A stretch of DNA of 64,000 nucleotides, from contig NZ_JAMXKF010000012.1 of the NCBI RefSeq assembly GCF_024220585.1, positions 142,883 to 206,882 on the forward strand, given 5' to 3'. Source of the stretch: Dyadobacter diqingensis (GTDB taxonomy: Bacteria; Bacteroidota; Bacteroidia; Cytophagales; Spirosomataceae). The notes below the pieces were generated by a model that searched no databases, had not been told where the DNA came from, and saw only the letters and a list, made by a program, of their open reading frames with translations. Shown piece after piece: positions 7,934 to 18,092 of the stretch (within the stretch, counting starts at the first letter, position 1; each line of letters starts with the position of its first letter). The position numbers were made by a program, and so were the translations under genes.

Positions 7934-9742
7934 CTAATGCGCCATCGCATCGAAATAAGATCTTACCTTTTTGGCCCTATCCAACCCGATTAAGGGTGTC
8001 AGTGTTTCAAGCGAGCTTTCCCGAATGGCGCGGACCGATCCGAAATGTTTTAATAGCTTGGTTGCCGTAACTTTTCCGACACCTTCCACGCCTTCCAGCT
8101 CACTCACCAGACTGGCTTTACTCCTCTTATCGCGGTGAAAAGTGATGGCAAACCTGTGTGCCTCATCGCGAATCTGCTGGATAAGTTTTAATGATTCAGA
8201 TCTTTTGTCAATATAAAGCGGCAGAGAATCTTCCGGAAAATAAATTTCTTCCAGTCGCTTGGCGATACCGACAATAGGCACCTGTCCATACAAACCCAGG
8301 CTTTTCAGAGCATCGCAAGCCGCACTTAACTGTCCTTTTCCACCGTCAATCACGATCAGGTCCGGTAGCTGTTCATTTTCAGCGATCATCCTCAGATATC
8401 TTCTGCCAACGATTTCATTCATCGAAGCAAAGTCATTGGGACCAACCACCGTTTTTATGTTGAAATGGCGGTAATCCTTTTTCGAAGCTTTTCCTTCCTT
8501 AAAACACACCATCGATGCGACGGGATTCGTACCCTGGATGTTGGAGTTATCAAAACATTCGATGTGTCTTGGAAGCGTTTTGAGTTGCAAATCCGTTTTC
8601 AGCTTGATTAAAACACGATCCTTTTTGGAAGAACTTGCCGAATTTTCCACTTCCCTCCGTTCCGCTTTTTCACGACGGAAATACATCACATTTTTCATGG
8701 ACATATCCAGCAATTTCTTCTTATCGCCAATCTGGGGAACCACCAGATCCAGTTTTAATTCCAGGTCAGGTTTAAGATTCGAAATAAGCTCCTTCGCGGC
8801 AGTACCGTATTTCTCACGCATCTCCACAATCATCATCGCCAGCAAGTCTTCGTCACTTTCGTCCAGTTTCTTTTTAACTTCAAATGTTTGCGTGGCCACC
8901 ATATACCCCTCCGTAATTTTCATAAAATTCAGATAGGCCGCCTCTTCATCAGATACAATGGTCAATACGTCGATATTACCAATTTTGGGATTGATAACCG
9001 TTGCCTTACTTTGAAAATTGGAAAGATGCTCAATCTTCGTTTTCCAGGCATGCGCCTGCTCAAAAGCCATTTGCTCGGCAGCGGCAAGCATTTTTTCTTT
9101 AAAATATTGCTGCGGCAGCGACAGATTACCTTTCAGCATGTGATGGATCTGCTCAATCTCGATGTTATAATCATCTTCCGGCTGCAATCCCTCGCAAGGT
9201 CCTTTGCAATTGCCAATATGATATTCCAGACAAACTTTAAATTTGCCCGCTTCCACATTTCCTTTCGATAAAAACAAGTTGCAGGAACGGATCGTGTAAA
9301 GTGCCTTGAACATGTCCAGAAGCGTGTGCATCGAGCGTAAGTTAGCGAAAGGCCCATAATAAGTCCCCTTTTTTTTGTCCAGCTCACGGGTTACGTAAAC
9401 ACGCGGAAAACGCTCATCCGTTATGCAAATAAACGGGTAAGTTTTATCATCTTTTAAGAGAATATTAAACTTCGGCTGAAACTGCTTGATTAACTGGTTT
9501 TCAAGCAATAAAGCATCCCATTCCGTATGTACGATGGTATATTCGATACGCCGGATCTGGCTCACGAGCCGCTTGGTCTTGCGGTCGTGCTGGTTTGATT
9601 TCAGGAAATAACTGGAAACCCTGTTTCTAAGACTTTTTGCTTTTCCGACATAAATCACCTCGCCCGTTTCGTCAAAATACCGGTATACACCCGGATCAAA
9701 AGGAATTTTGGAAAGCTCGTCTTTATAATTGAATTCGGGCAT
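7934..9742 (-). CDS. uvrC: UvrABC system protein C
   Basis: 602 residues, normal length. UvrC makes the dual incisions of nucleotide excision repair after UvrB has loaded at a lesion. In order: an N-terminal GIY-YIG nuclease (PGVYRYF at 18-24, IYVGKAKSLRNRVSSYF at 31-47), a UVR motif near 205-240 that contacts UvrB, the RNase H-like nuclease domain with IECFDNSNIQG and VIDGGKGQL, and C-terminal helix-hairpin-helix repeats (LEGVEGVGKVTATKLLKHFG). The gene stands alone on the minus strand upstream of the repeat array. Confidence 0.97.
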   Translation of the reverse strand: MPEFNYKDELSKIPFDPGVYRYFDETGEVIYVGKAKSLRNRVSSYFLKSNQHDRKTKRLVSQIRRIEYTIVHTEWDALLLENQLIKQFQPKFNILLKDDKTYPFICITDERFPRVYVTRELDKKKGTYYGPFANLRSMHTLLDMFKALYTIRSCNLFLSKGNVEAGKFKVCLEYHIGNCKGPCEGLQPEDDYNIEIEQIHHMLKGNLSLPQQYFKEKMLAAAEQMAFEQAHAWKTKIEHLSNFQSKATVINPKIGNIDVLTIVSDEEAAYLNFMKITEGYMVATQTFEVKKKLDESDEDLLAMMIVEMREKYGTAAKELISNLKPDLELKLDLVVPQIGDKKKLLDMSMKNVMYFRREKAERREVENSASSSKKDRVLIKLKTDLQLKTLPRHIECFDNSNIQGTNPVASMVCFKEGKASKKDYRHFNIKTVVGPNDFASMNEIVGRRYLRMIAENEQLPDLIVIDGGKGQLSAACDALKSLGLYGQVPIVGIAKRLEEIYFPEDSLPLYIDKRSESLKLIQQIRDEAHRFAITFHRDKRSKASLVSELEGVEGVGKVTATKLLKHFGSVRAIRESSLETLTPLIGLDRAKKVRSYFDAMAH

Positions 9743-9783
9743 GTATTTTCAGTACGTTGTTTTAAGCTAATAAATAATCAGTG

Positions 9784-10923
9784 TCATCTGGTGTGCTTAT
9801 GAAAAAACAACCGGACCAAATGAAAAGTTGCGTCACGGACTAGCGAATAAGCTTCTGCTTCTGCCAGCTGCAAAGACATCGGGCGATTGAGTACCGAGAC
9901 CGCATACGTAATCCCTGCTTTCTTAGCTTCATCCGGCGTAATCATCAGCGTCCCGCACACGACAGCCAGCGGAACATGATTGCTCTGACACAGCGAAGCC
10001 AGGCCATTCACCACTTTTCCGCTTAATGTCTGTTCATCCACCTTACCTTCACCGGTAATCACCAGGTCTGCTTTTTTGACATGTGCCTCGATATGGGTTT
10101 CTTCCATGACAATACCCACACCTTCCTGAAGAGTCGCATGCAGAAACCATAAAGCGCCGGCACCAAGCCCGCCCGCAGCACCCGTTCCTGGCACCTCGCT
10201 GATATCCTCGTCAAATGTTGCCGCTGCTACTTTTGCTATATTTCGCAAGCCATGATCCAATTGTGACACCATCATTTTATCGGCCCCTTTCTGCGGACCG
10301 TATACAAAGGCAGCGCCTGATTCTCCGTAAAGCGGATTGGTAACATCACATGCGACGACAATATTGGTCTGTTTAATACGGGCGTCGACACCATCCGTTT
10401 TGATGGATCGGATCCTCACCAGATTTTCACCGGCAGGGGTGATCATTTCATTGTTTTCATCAAAAAACTGATAACCCAAAGCAGTAGCCATTCCGAAGCC
10501 TGCGTCTGTTGTTGCACTCCCACCGATACCGAGAATTATCTTTTTAACGCCGGCATTTAAAGCATGAACGATCAATTCTCCCGTTCCAAGAGTATGTGTC
10601 AGCAAGGGATTTTGCTCCCATGGTTTCAGCAGACTGAGTCCCGAAGCTGCTGCCATTTCAATAAATGCCGTGGTCCCGTCTCCCGAAACTCCATACTCTG
10701 CTTCGATGTATCTTCCCAACGGATCATGCACGATCGCCGTAATAAATTTCCCTTTCGACTGCTCTGTTAAAATTCTGGTGGTGCCTTCTCCGCCATCCGC
10801 CAGCGGAATAGAAACAATTTCCGCATCGGGATAAGCCTTCCGGATTCCCTCTGTGACAGACTGGCACACCTCGGAAGCTTCGAGCGAGCCACGAAATTTA
10901 TCAGGAGCGATTAGGATATACAC
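9784..10923 (-). CDS. glycerate kinase
   Basis: 379 residues, as expected for the GarK/GlxK family, which phosphorylates D-glycerate with ATP (giving 2- or 3-phosphoglycerate, not distinguishable here). Family segments are visible: IAPDKFRGSLEA at the N-terminus, IPLADGGEGTTRIL (about 40-53), LGIGGSATTDAGFGMA (about 131-146) and DLVITGEGKVDEQTLSGK (about 285-302). Translation starts with GTG. It lies 41 nt upstream of uvrC on the same strand and may be cotranscribed with it. No other glyoxylate-pathway gene is nearby. Confidence 0.92.
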   Translation of the reverse strand: MYILIAPDKFRGSLEASEVCQSVTEGIRKAYPDAEIVSIPLADGGEGTTRILTEQSKGKFITAIVHDPLGRYIEAEYGVSGDGTTAFIEMAAASGLSLLKPWEQNPLLTHTLGTGELIVHALNAGVKKIILGIGGSATTDAGFGMATALGYQFFDENNEMITPAGENLVRIRSIKTDGVDARIKQTNIVVACDVTNPLYGESGAAFVYGPQKGADKMMVSQLDHGLRNIAKVAAATFDEDISEVPGTGAAGGLGAGALWFLHATLQEGVGIVMEETHIEAHVKKADLVITGEGKVDEQTLSGKVVNGLASLCQSNHVPLAVVCGTLMITPDEAKKAGITYAVSVLNRPMSLQLAEAEAYSLVRDATFHLVRLFFHKHTR

Positions 10924-11005
10924 GGTTCGAGTGGTTGAATGAATAAATTACTTTTGGCTGTCAGTCTTCAATCTAATAAAGATATTACTTCGTGCGGTCA
11001 AAATA

Positions 11006-11055
11006 AAAAATCTCCTGCATTGTAAATTTTCAGATTCACAATGCAGGAGATTTTT
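11006..11055 (-). terminator. intrinsic terminator of the PBP1A pair
   Basis: A perfect 18-bp stem, AAAAATCTCCTGCATTGT (11006-11023) with its complement at 11038-11055, loop of 14 nt. On the minus strand it follows the second PBP1A stop by 11 nt and runs into TTTTTTATTTT. Confidence 0.88.
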
Positions 11056-11066
11056 CTGTCTTTTAA

Positions 11067-13343
11067 TTAAAACAATACGCCTTCGTCATCTGAGGAAGAT
11101 GCTGGCGGAACATAAGTATCCGTGCTGTCGGAGGCCACCTTGCCACAGTCCAGCGAATAGTTTTCAGGTTTAATAAACGGACCTCTTCGATATTGCAGAA
11201 GTGTCTGATCGTCGTACACCTTTTTCATATAAAGTCCCCAGGCTGGCATCGCGGCACGCCCGCCCTGTCCCAGGTCAATGGTCCGAAAGTGTATCGACAT
11301 ATCTTCGCCGCCTACCCAGATTCCTGAAACCAGATTTTGTGTCATACCCATAAACCAGCTATCCGAATGGTTATCTGTCGTACCTGTTTTGGCCGCAATT
11401 TCATTCCCGCTGGTAACCCCGTAAGAATGTAAACGCCCGGCAGTCCCACCCGGATCCTCCACGGCACCACGCATCAGATAGAGCATATTGTACGCTACAT
11501 CGGCATTTAATTCCTGATTCTGTTTTTGGTGGAATTCCTGCAAAACATTGCCATAACGGTCTTCAATCCGTAAAACCGTCATCGGTTCGGTGCGATAACC
11601 TCCGTTCGCAAAAGCGCAATAAGCGTTCACCATTTCATAAACCGAAACCGAGCTTACGCCCAGACAAAGCGCCGGAACTGCATCCAGTTTACTCGTTATC
11701 CCCAAATTATGTGCATACTCCACAACCGTTTCCGGCTTAACCATCTGAATAATCGCCGCGCTGACCGAGTTCACTGATTTACCAAGTGCCTGTCTTAATG
11801 TCAATGGCTGCTCCGAATATTTCCCGTTTGAATTTTTTGGCGTCCACTGCCCTTCAACCGGGGCATCAACAATTTTGTCGCAAGGCGTCAGAAAGTTTTT
11901 ATACAACGCAGCCACATACACAAACGGCTTGAATGTCGAACCAGGCTGGCGGGTTCCCTGTTTTACGTGATCGTATTTAAAATACTTGAAATTCACACCA
12001 CCGACCCAGGCCTTAATTTCGCCGCTCCGGGGATCCATGGACATCATCCCGGCATGCAAAAATCTTTTATAATAGCGGATCGAATCCATCGGACTCATCG
12101 TCATTTCCTTTTCACCGTCATAAGAAAACACCTTCATTTTGTATGGACGGCGCATCACTTTCCAGGCCTCTTCTTCGCCAACTTCTCTTTTCAAAACATT
12201 AAAGTAAGGCAAGGAGCGAACGGCTTTTTCAATAAATCCGGGAATTTCCTTTCCATTTTCGTCAGCCCATGGATTTCTTCCTTTCCAGTGCGCATCGAAA
12301 AGTTTTTGCTGCTGACGCATATGCTCATTCATAGCCTCTTCCTGATAAGCCTGCATCCGGGAATCGATCGTTGTATAGATCCGAAGTCCGCTGGTGTACA
12401 AATCCAGGTCTGTGCCGTTTTCTTCATTGTATCGCTTCACCCATGCCCGCATATACCCGCGCATCGATTCACGGAAATAGGGTGCAGGGCCGGTGTTATG
12501 ACCGTCAACCGTAAATTTCAAACCCAGCGATTTTTCCTTATAAGTTTCAAATTCGTCTTCCGGCAGATAATTGTACTTCACCATCTGCGCCAAAACCGTA
12601 TTCCTGCGGTTGGTCGCATTGGTAGGAAATCGCAGCGGATTGTACAAAGTCGGGTTTTGAAGCATACCTACCAGCAGTGCGGCTTCATTAACTTCAAGAT
12701 CCCGCGGCTCCCTGTTAAAATAAGTTTTCGCAGCAACTTTGATCCCGAATGTATTATTACCAAAAGAAACCGTGTTCAGGTACATCATCATGATTTCTTT
12801 CTTGGTATACTTTCTTTCCAATGTTACAGAAAGGATCCATTCTTTCGTTTTCGCGATAACCGTGCGGACAAAAGGTATTTTACCCAGTAAACCTTCATAT
12901 TTTTCCGAACGTGTTTCGAAAAGGTTTTTGGCAACCTGCTGTGTCAGTGTACTTCCTCCACCTGAACTGGAACTGACCAGCAAAATCCCTTTTGCTACCC
13001 GAAGCATGCTCCGCGGGTCGATCCCCGAATGATTTGTAAAGCGTGCATCCTCGGTTGCAACCAGTGCATCCGTGACATTCTTTGATATCTGATCAAACTC
13101 TACCGGTGTCCGGTTTTCAAAGAAATATTTCCCCAACGACTTTCCGTCCTGAGAAATCAGTTCGGAAGCCAGCTCACTTTTTGGGTTTTCAAGTGTTATC
13201 AGATCGGGCATTCCGCCGAAAAGCCAAAAGAAATTATAACTTACGGCTACGATATAAAGTACAAAAAGTCCCAGACCTATTGCGGTAAATAACCACACAC
13301 GTATAATGCTGCGGCGGTATTTCCCAGGCTGCAGTTCAATCAT
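11067..13343 (-). CDS. penicillin-binding protein 1A (class A), downstream copy
   Basis: 758 residues. A bifunctional inner-membrane enzyme that polymerises glycan strands and cross-links peptides in the periplasm. One TM helix (about 15-40); transglycosylase domain with TEDARFTNHSG (catalytic Glu98) and STLTQQVAKN; transpeptidase motifs S469-TFK472, SVN at 523-525 and KTGTT at 652-656. All catalytic motifs are intact. It starts 27 nt after its tandem paralogue, so the two are surely cotranscribed and end at the hairpin at 11006-11055. It lacks about 8 residues found in the paralogue between the first transpeptidase motif and SVN. Confidence 0.95.
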   Translation of the reverse strand: MIELQPGKYRRSIIRVWLFTAIGLGLFVLYIVAVSYNFFWLFGGMPDLITLENPKSELASELISQDGKSLGKYFFENRTPVEFDQISKNVTDALVATEDARFTNHSGIDPRSMLRVAKGILLVSSSSGGGSTLTQQVAKNLFETRSEKYEGLLGKIPFVRTVIAKTKEWILSVTLERKYTKKEIMMMYLNTVSFGNNTFGIKVAAKTYFNREPRDLEVNEAALLVGMLQNPTLYNPLRFPTNATNRRNTVLAQMVKYNYLPEDEFETYKEKSLGLKFTVDGHNTGPAPYFRESMRGYMRAWVKRYNEENGTDLDLYTSGLRIYTTIDSRMQAYQEEAMNEHMRQQQKLFDAHWKGRNPWADENGKEIPGFIEKAVRSLPYFNVLKREVGEEEAWKVMRRPYKMKVFSYDGEKEMTMSPMDSIRYYKRFLHAGMMSMDPRSGEIKAWVGGVNFKYFKYDHVKQGTRQPGSTFKPFVYVAALYKNFLTPCDKIVDAPVEGQWTPKNSNGKYSEQPLTLRQALGKSVNSVSAAIIQMVKPETVVEYAHNLGITSKLDAVPALCLGVSSVSVYEMVNAYCAFANGGYRTEPMTVLRIEDRYGNVLQEFHQKQNQELNADVAYNMLYLMRGAVEDPGGTAGRLHSYGVTSGNEIAAKTGTTDNHSDSWFMGMTQNLVSGIWVGGEDMSIHFRTIDLGQGGRAAMPAWGLYMKKVYDDQTLLQYRRGPFIKPENYSLDCGKVASDSTDTYVPPASSSDDEGVLF

Positions 13344-13370
13344 AAATTAGAAATTTCCTTGGTTGTTGAT

Positions 13371-15668
13371 TTAAAATAATGCCCCTTCATCATCGGAGCG
13401 AGAGGGCGGAATGTAGGTGTCCGCGCTGTCAGAGCGCACGCCACCACAATCCAGCGCGAAATTTTCGGGCTTGTTAAAAGGTCCTTTTCTATATTGTAAT
13501 AACGTTGGATCATCATAAACTTTTTTCATATACAATCCCCATGCCGGCATCGCCACGTGGCCGCCCTGCCCAAGCTGCATGGTCCGGAAATGGATTTGCA
13601 TGTCCTCTCCTCCTACCCAGATTCCCGAAACCAGATGTTGGGTCATTCCCATAAACCAACCATCAGAATAATTTTGAGATGTTCCGGTTTTGGCAGCAAT
13701 CTCATTGCCTTCCGTCACCCCGAATGTTCTCAGACGGCTCGCTGTTCCACCTGGATCTTCCACTGCTCCGCGCATCAGATACAGCATACTGTATGCCATA
13801 TTTTCACTCAACTCCTGGTTTTGCTTTTGATAAAACTGCTGCAAAACATTACCATAACGGTCTTCTATCCGCAAAATTGTCATGGCTTCGGTGCGGTGCC
13901 CTCCGTTGGCAAATGCACAGTAGGCGTTAACCATCTCAAAAACAGAGACTGAGCTGATCCCCAGACATAAGGACGGTTTTGGATTTAATTCGCTGGTGAT
14001 ACCCAGTTTATGCGCATATTCGACAACGGTATTGGGCTTCACCATTTTGATGATATTCGCGCTTACCGAGTTGACAGATTTTCCCAGCGCCTGCCGTAAC
14101 GACAGCGGACGGTAAGAGAATTTGTTACCCGAGTTATGCGGGGTCCAACCACCAGGGACACCATCAGACAGTCCGAAATGTACCGGAGCATCCATAATAC
14201 GGTCGCAGGGTGTAAGGAAATTCTTGTCAAGTGCTGAAACGTATACAAACGGTTTGAAGGTCGAACCCGGCTGGCGCGCCCCTTGTTTTACGTGATCATA
14301 TTTGAAGTATTTGAAATTAACCCCACCTACCCAGGCTTTTATCTGTCCGTTACGAGGATCCATGGACATCATACCGGCGTGTAAAAACCGCTTGTAATAA
14401 CGCAGTGAGTCAATCGGACTCATCGTCATTTCTTTTTCTCCGTCATATGAAAAAACCTTCATTTTGTAGGGACGGTTCATTACTTTCCATGCTTCTTTCT
14501 CACCCACTTCCTTCTTCAAAACATTGAAATAAGGCAATGCCCGAACCGCCTTTTCAATAAAACCAGGCACTTCCTTTCCGTCGGGATAAGCCCACGGATT
14601 TCTGTCTTTCCAGTGCGCATCAAAAAGTCGTTGCTGGGTTCTCATGTGCTCATTCAGCGCTTCTTCCTGATAACGTTGCATACGCGAATCGATGGTCGTA
14701 TAAATACGAAGGCCGCTGGTGTACAAATCCAGGTCTTCACCATTTTCCTCGTTATACTTCTTCACCCAGGCTTTAAGATATCCCCGCATCGACTCCCGGA
14801 AATAAGGAGCAAGCCCCGTATTATGTCCGTCGACCGTGAATTTCATTCCCAGCGATTTCTCTTTCAAATTATCAAATTTCTCTTCCGGCAAATACTTGTA
14901 CTTCACCATCTGGGCCAATACCGTATTGCGTCGGTTTAATGCGTTGGTCGGGAATCTTAGCGGATTATATAAAGTAGGATTTTGCAGCATACCCACCAAA
15001 AGCGCGGCCTCACTGACCGTCAGATCCCAGGCATCTTTATCAAAATAAGTCTTGGCCGCCACCTTAATACCATAGGTGTTATTACCGAATGACACCGTAT
15101 TCAGGTACATCATCATGATTTCCCTCTTGGTATATTTCCTTTCCAGAACCACAGAAAGTATCCATTCCTTCGTTTTGGCAATGACCGTACGTACCAGCGG
15201 GATTTTGCTGAGCAACCCGCCATATTTTTCAGAACGCGTTTGAAAAAGGTTTTTGGCAACCTGTTGTGTCAGCGTACTACCTCCCCCGGAACTTGAATTC
15301 CCAGAAACCACACCTTTAAATACACGGGCAAGACTTCGCGGGTCAATACCCGAATGGTTTACAAAACGGGCATCTTCTGTCGCCAGCAGCGCCTCTATTA
15401 AATTGGGAGAAATCTGGTCAAATTCAATCGGGGTACGATTCTCAAAGAAGTATTTACCTAGCGATTTTCCATCTTCCGAAATCAGTTCGGAAGCAAGTTC
15501 ACTCTTGGGATTTTCAAGTGTTTTCAAATCCGGCATTCCACCGAAAAGCCAAAGCAGGTTAATGCTTACGGCAAAAATATAGAATATTATAAGACCCAGG
15601 CCAATAGCAGCAAACCGCCAGACGCGGATGATGCTGCGACGGTATTTTCCTGGCTGCAATTCAATCAT
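13371..15668 (-). CDS. penicillin-binding protein 1A (class A), upstream copy
   Basis: 765 residues, collinear with the adjacent downstream PBP1A over the first 490 residues and very similar throughout. Active-site motifs are intact: Glu98 in TEDARFVNHSG, S469-TFK472, SVN at 531-533 and KTGTS at 660-664. The one clear indel is an insertion around residues 497-508 (HFGLSDGVPGG). It is the first gene of the two-gene unit and has a TAnnTTTG box about 53 nt upstream. The pair is a tandem gene duplication with both copies apparently functional. Confidence 0.95.
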   Translation of the reverse strand: MIELQPGKYRRSIIRVWRFAAIGLGLIIFYIFAVSINLLWLFGGMPDLKTLENPKSELASELISEDGKSLGKYFFENRTPIEFDQISPNLIEALLATEDARFVNHSGIDPRSLARVFKGVVSGNSSSGGGSTLTQQVAKNLFQTRSEKYGGLLSKIPLVRTVIAKTKEWILSVVLERKYTKREIMMMYLNTVSFGNNTYGIKVAAKTYFDKDAWDLTVSEAALLVGMLQNPTLYNPLRFPTNALNRRNTVLAQMVKYKYLPEEKFDNLKEKSLGMKFTVDGHNTGLAPYFRESMRGYLKAWVKKYNEENGEDLDLYTSGLRIYTTIDSRMQRYQEEALNEHMRTQQRLFDAHWKDRNPWAYPDGKEVPGFIEKAVRALPYFNVLKKEVGEKEAWKVMNRPYKMKVFSYDGEKEMTMSPIDSLRYYKRFLHAGMMSMDPRNGQIKAWVGGVNFKYFKYDHVKQGARQPGSTFKPFVYVSALDKNFLTPCDRIMDAPVHFGLSDGVPGGWTPHNSGNKFSYRPLSLRQALGKSVNSVSANIIKMVKPNTVVEYAHKLGITSELNPKPSLCLGISSVSVFEMVNAYCAFANGGHRTEAMTILRIEDRYGNVLQQFYQKQNQELSENMAYSMLYLMRGAVEDPGGTASRLRTFGVTEGNEIAAKTGTSQNYSDGWFMGMTQHLVSGIWVGGEDMQIHFRTMQLGQGGHVAMPAWGLYMKKVYDDPTLLQYRKGPFNKPENFALDCGGVRSDSADTYIPPSRSDDEGALF

Positions 15669-15720
15669 ATAATGGGGGTATTTATTGGTGAATCGTATGA
15701 AAACGGATCAATCACATCTG

Positions 15721-15728
15721 CAAAGATA
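15721..15728 (-). promoter_or_regulatory. -7 promoter element of the PBP1A pair
   Basis: The plus-strand CAAAGATA reads TATCTTTG on the minus strand, a perfect Bacteroidota -7 box (TAnnTTTG), 53 nt before the upstream PBP1A start. No convincing TTTG is found 19-21 nt further upstream, so this rests on one element. Confidence 0.4.
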
Positions 15729-15741
15729 CACTTTCCATGAA

Positions 15742-17958
15742 TTATCTTTTTCCAACGGATATTTCCCGCAATTCCTGCATTTCTTTCAGGCGGGGTAAAT
15801 ATATACTGTTTGGATATAAACGAACAAATTCATTAATCGCTTGCAAATAAGCCTCCCTTCCACGGGTTTTCCCAACTAAAAATACCCGAAGCAACGCAAA
15901 TTTGTCTTCAAGCATACTGCCCTTGTAAGCGGGCAAATTCGATTCAATATCGTCAAGCGCTTTGGTGAAATTTCCATCGGCATACAGTTTATAAGCACTC
16001 TCATATGCCTTCACAGGATTATTTCTGTCCTTGTCGCCGGTTGTCCCGTCATCAGCAGTACGGTTGAGCAGGCGTGCATAAGTTGAGTTCGGAAATTCAG
16101 ACATCAACTTATCCTTCCAAACCAGACGGTCTTTGTCGCTTTCCGGCAACGTCAGGTACATCAGGTAAAAAATCTCCTCCTTATATTGCGTTTGCGGATA
16201 TTCATTCAAAACACGATTAAAGGCAGCCACCGATCGTTCCGGCTCTTTCAGGTCAAACCGATAGATCTTTCCAAGGTTATATAAAGCGTCCTCCTTTTTC
16301 TTTTGTGAAACAGCAAAACTCGAATCAGTCAGCGGAACGTTCTTTTTCAAATTTGCATGTCTTTCCTTCCAAACCGGGCTTTCCTTAGTCAGCACGGTTT
16401 CGGCGGCCGCAACGACAGCCGCTGCACTATCTGCTTTGCTGCTAAAATTATTTCCCGCTAATGAACGATTTTGTTTGGTACTTCTGCGCCAGTCATCCTC
16501 CAAAACCCTGTTTCCCCAGATCCTGCGGAATTCAATCTTACCCTGGTTAATCATGGACGGATCGTAAAGCTCCCATCTGCGGTCATTTCCGCTTACCATC
16601 GATGGAAGTCCATTCTGCACGCCACCCTGTGTTGCCGCCAGTGCGAGCGCTTCTTTCGCTTTCTTTTCATCCTCTATTCTTTTCTTCTCCTGAGCCTCAA
16701 TAATGCCATCAATTTTGTCATCCAGTGCCTTAGGATTCATTTTCGCCAAAATCTGAAGACTGTCTTCCATTTTGACAATCGTCTGCTGGGTTACAAAATT
16801 ATCCAGGGCGTTTTTGCGGTCTGAAACAACTCGATATTCCGCCGCATCTTTGGGTAGAATCGTTAACGCACTGTCGTAATAGGCTTTCGCAAATTCGTAT
16901 TTTTCAAGCGCATCATAGTGTATACGCGCCAGCTGAAGATAAGTATACGCCTTTTGAACGTTATTGCCGCCAGTAGCCAGCGACGCCGATTTTTGCAAGT
17001 ATTCAACAGCTTCGGGCAATTGCTTTCTGTGCTCGGCCAGCAAACCCATCGTAAAATAAACCCGGTCGCGCAGGTCATTATTTTTGCGATCACGAAGCAT
17101 TTTATCAAAACCTACGGAAGAAACGTCTGTTTTAGGATCAATAATAACCTGATTTTGTAACGAATTCATCGAAGAATAAAACCCAAGATCGTAATCTGGC
17201 CGATTCTTTGTTACACTTTTATAGTGTTTGTTGGCAAGTACATACTGACCGAGGCGATCGTACATTTGCGCAGCTGCAAAATGAAGTCTTGCCGTTTCAG
17301 TGGATTTGTCCAGTAGAGGAAATGTTTCTTCAAGAATAGCAACCGAGGTAAGATATTCGCCATTTTGCTGATGCAGATATGCTTTTGTGAGGTAAAATTC
17401 CTTTGTGGCGTCTTTTGTTAACGGTTGCTGGCTGAGGTATTCTGCCACACCCAGCGCATTCGAATAATCTTTCCGGCTTACATAAGCCCGCATCAAAACA
17501 ACGAGTGCCTTATTTTTATCATTTTCATCTTTTCCGTTGGCATACACATAACGTAACGCTTCCAGACCATCAGCCCACTGACCAAGATACAAACGCGATT
17601 TCCCAAGGATCACATAACTATTATCAACCCATTTACTGTTCTGATGTTTTTCAGCCACGATGGAGGCTTTTTTCACAGCATCAAGCAATTGCGGTTTTAC
17701 AGGTAATGCCAAAACAGAATCAAGTGGCAGCAAAATCGGCAACAGCTGGTTGTAATCTTCCTTATAAGCGGCCTTCATCGCAAATTCGGCCTCCTGCATA
17801 TCCTGCTCGGCTATGAAATAAGCGTTGTAGTGCGAAGAAATATTATGAAAATTCACCGCAGCAGGCCTCGTGCTATATTGGGAACAGCCAATAAGCGCAC
17901 CTGTTAACAGCAAACAAACGGTAATGATGTTTATAGAACGTGTAAGTGTATGGGTCAC
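15742..17958 (-). CDS. SprE/PorW-like TPR lipoprotein (type IX secretion/gliding)
   Basis: About 738 residues. I take the GTG at 17958 as start because it gives a compact lipoprotein signal (THTLTRSINIITVCLLLTGALIGC, lipobox LIGC); a TTG at 18000 would add 14 residues. After the Cys the protein contains NFHNISSHYNAYFIAEQDMQ and LLPILLPLD, typical of the start of SprE/PorW proteins, then helical TPR-like repeats to the end, such as LYNLGKIYRFDLKEPERSVAAFNRVLNEYPQT. SprE/PorW is an outer-membrane-associated lipoprotein needed for type IX secretion and, in gliders, motility. A type IX-sorted protease at 39214 fits. It diverges from the ATP synthase genes. Confidence 0.77.
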   Translation of the reverse strand: MTHTLTRSINIITVCLLLTGALIGCSQYSTRPAAVNFHNISSHYNAYFIAEQDMQEAEFAMKAAYKEDYNQLLPILLPLDSVLALPVKPQLLDAVKKASIVAEKHQNSKWVDNSYVILGKSRLYLGQWADGLEALRYVYANGKDENDKNKALVVLMRAYVSRKDYSNALGVAEYLSQQPLTKDATKEFYLTKAYLHQQNGEYLTSVAILEETFPLLDKSTETARLHFAAAQMYDRLGQYVLANKHYKSVTKNRPDYDLGFYSSMNSLQNQVIIDPKTDVSSVGFDKMLRDRKNNDLRDRVYFTMGLLAEHRKQLPEAVEYLQKSASLATGGNNVQKAYTYLQLARIHYDALEKYEFAKAYYDSALTILPKDAAEYRVVSDRKNALDNFVTQQTIVKMEDSLQILAKMNPKALDDKIDGIIEAQEKKRIEDEKKAKEALALAATQGGVQNGLPSMVSGNDRRWELYDPSMINQGKIEFRRIWGNRVLEDDWRRSTKQNRSLAGNNFSSKADSAAAVVAAAETVLTKESPVWKERHANLKKNVPLTDSSFAVSQKKKEDALYNLGKIYRFDLKEPERSVAAFNRVLNEYPQTQYKEEIFYLMYLTLPESDKDRLVWKDKLMSEFPNSTYARLLNRTADDGTTGDKDRNNPVKAYESAYKLYADGNFTKALDDIESNLPAYKGSMLEDKFALLRVFLVGKTRGREAYLQAINEFVRLYPNSIYLPRLKEMQELREISVGKR

Positions 17959-18092
17959 AAATAAAGACTTTTGGGGTGATTTTTTAACTTGTCCGGGCAA
18001 AACTAAAACGGTAATTTCGGTAATAACGTATCGAAGATAATGCCATTTGCAAAATTTGAAGCAACTTTACCTCGAAATTCTACAAAACGGCA

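Noticed and set aside
11967..12890. A 307-residue antisense reading frame within the downstream PBP1A gene
   Set aside because: It is a frame shadow of a clear, conserved PBP1A sequence; it has no recognisable motif or promoter.
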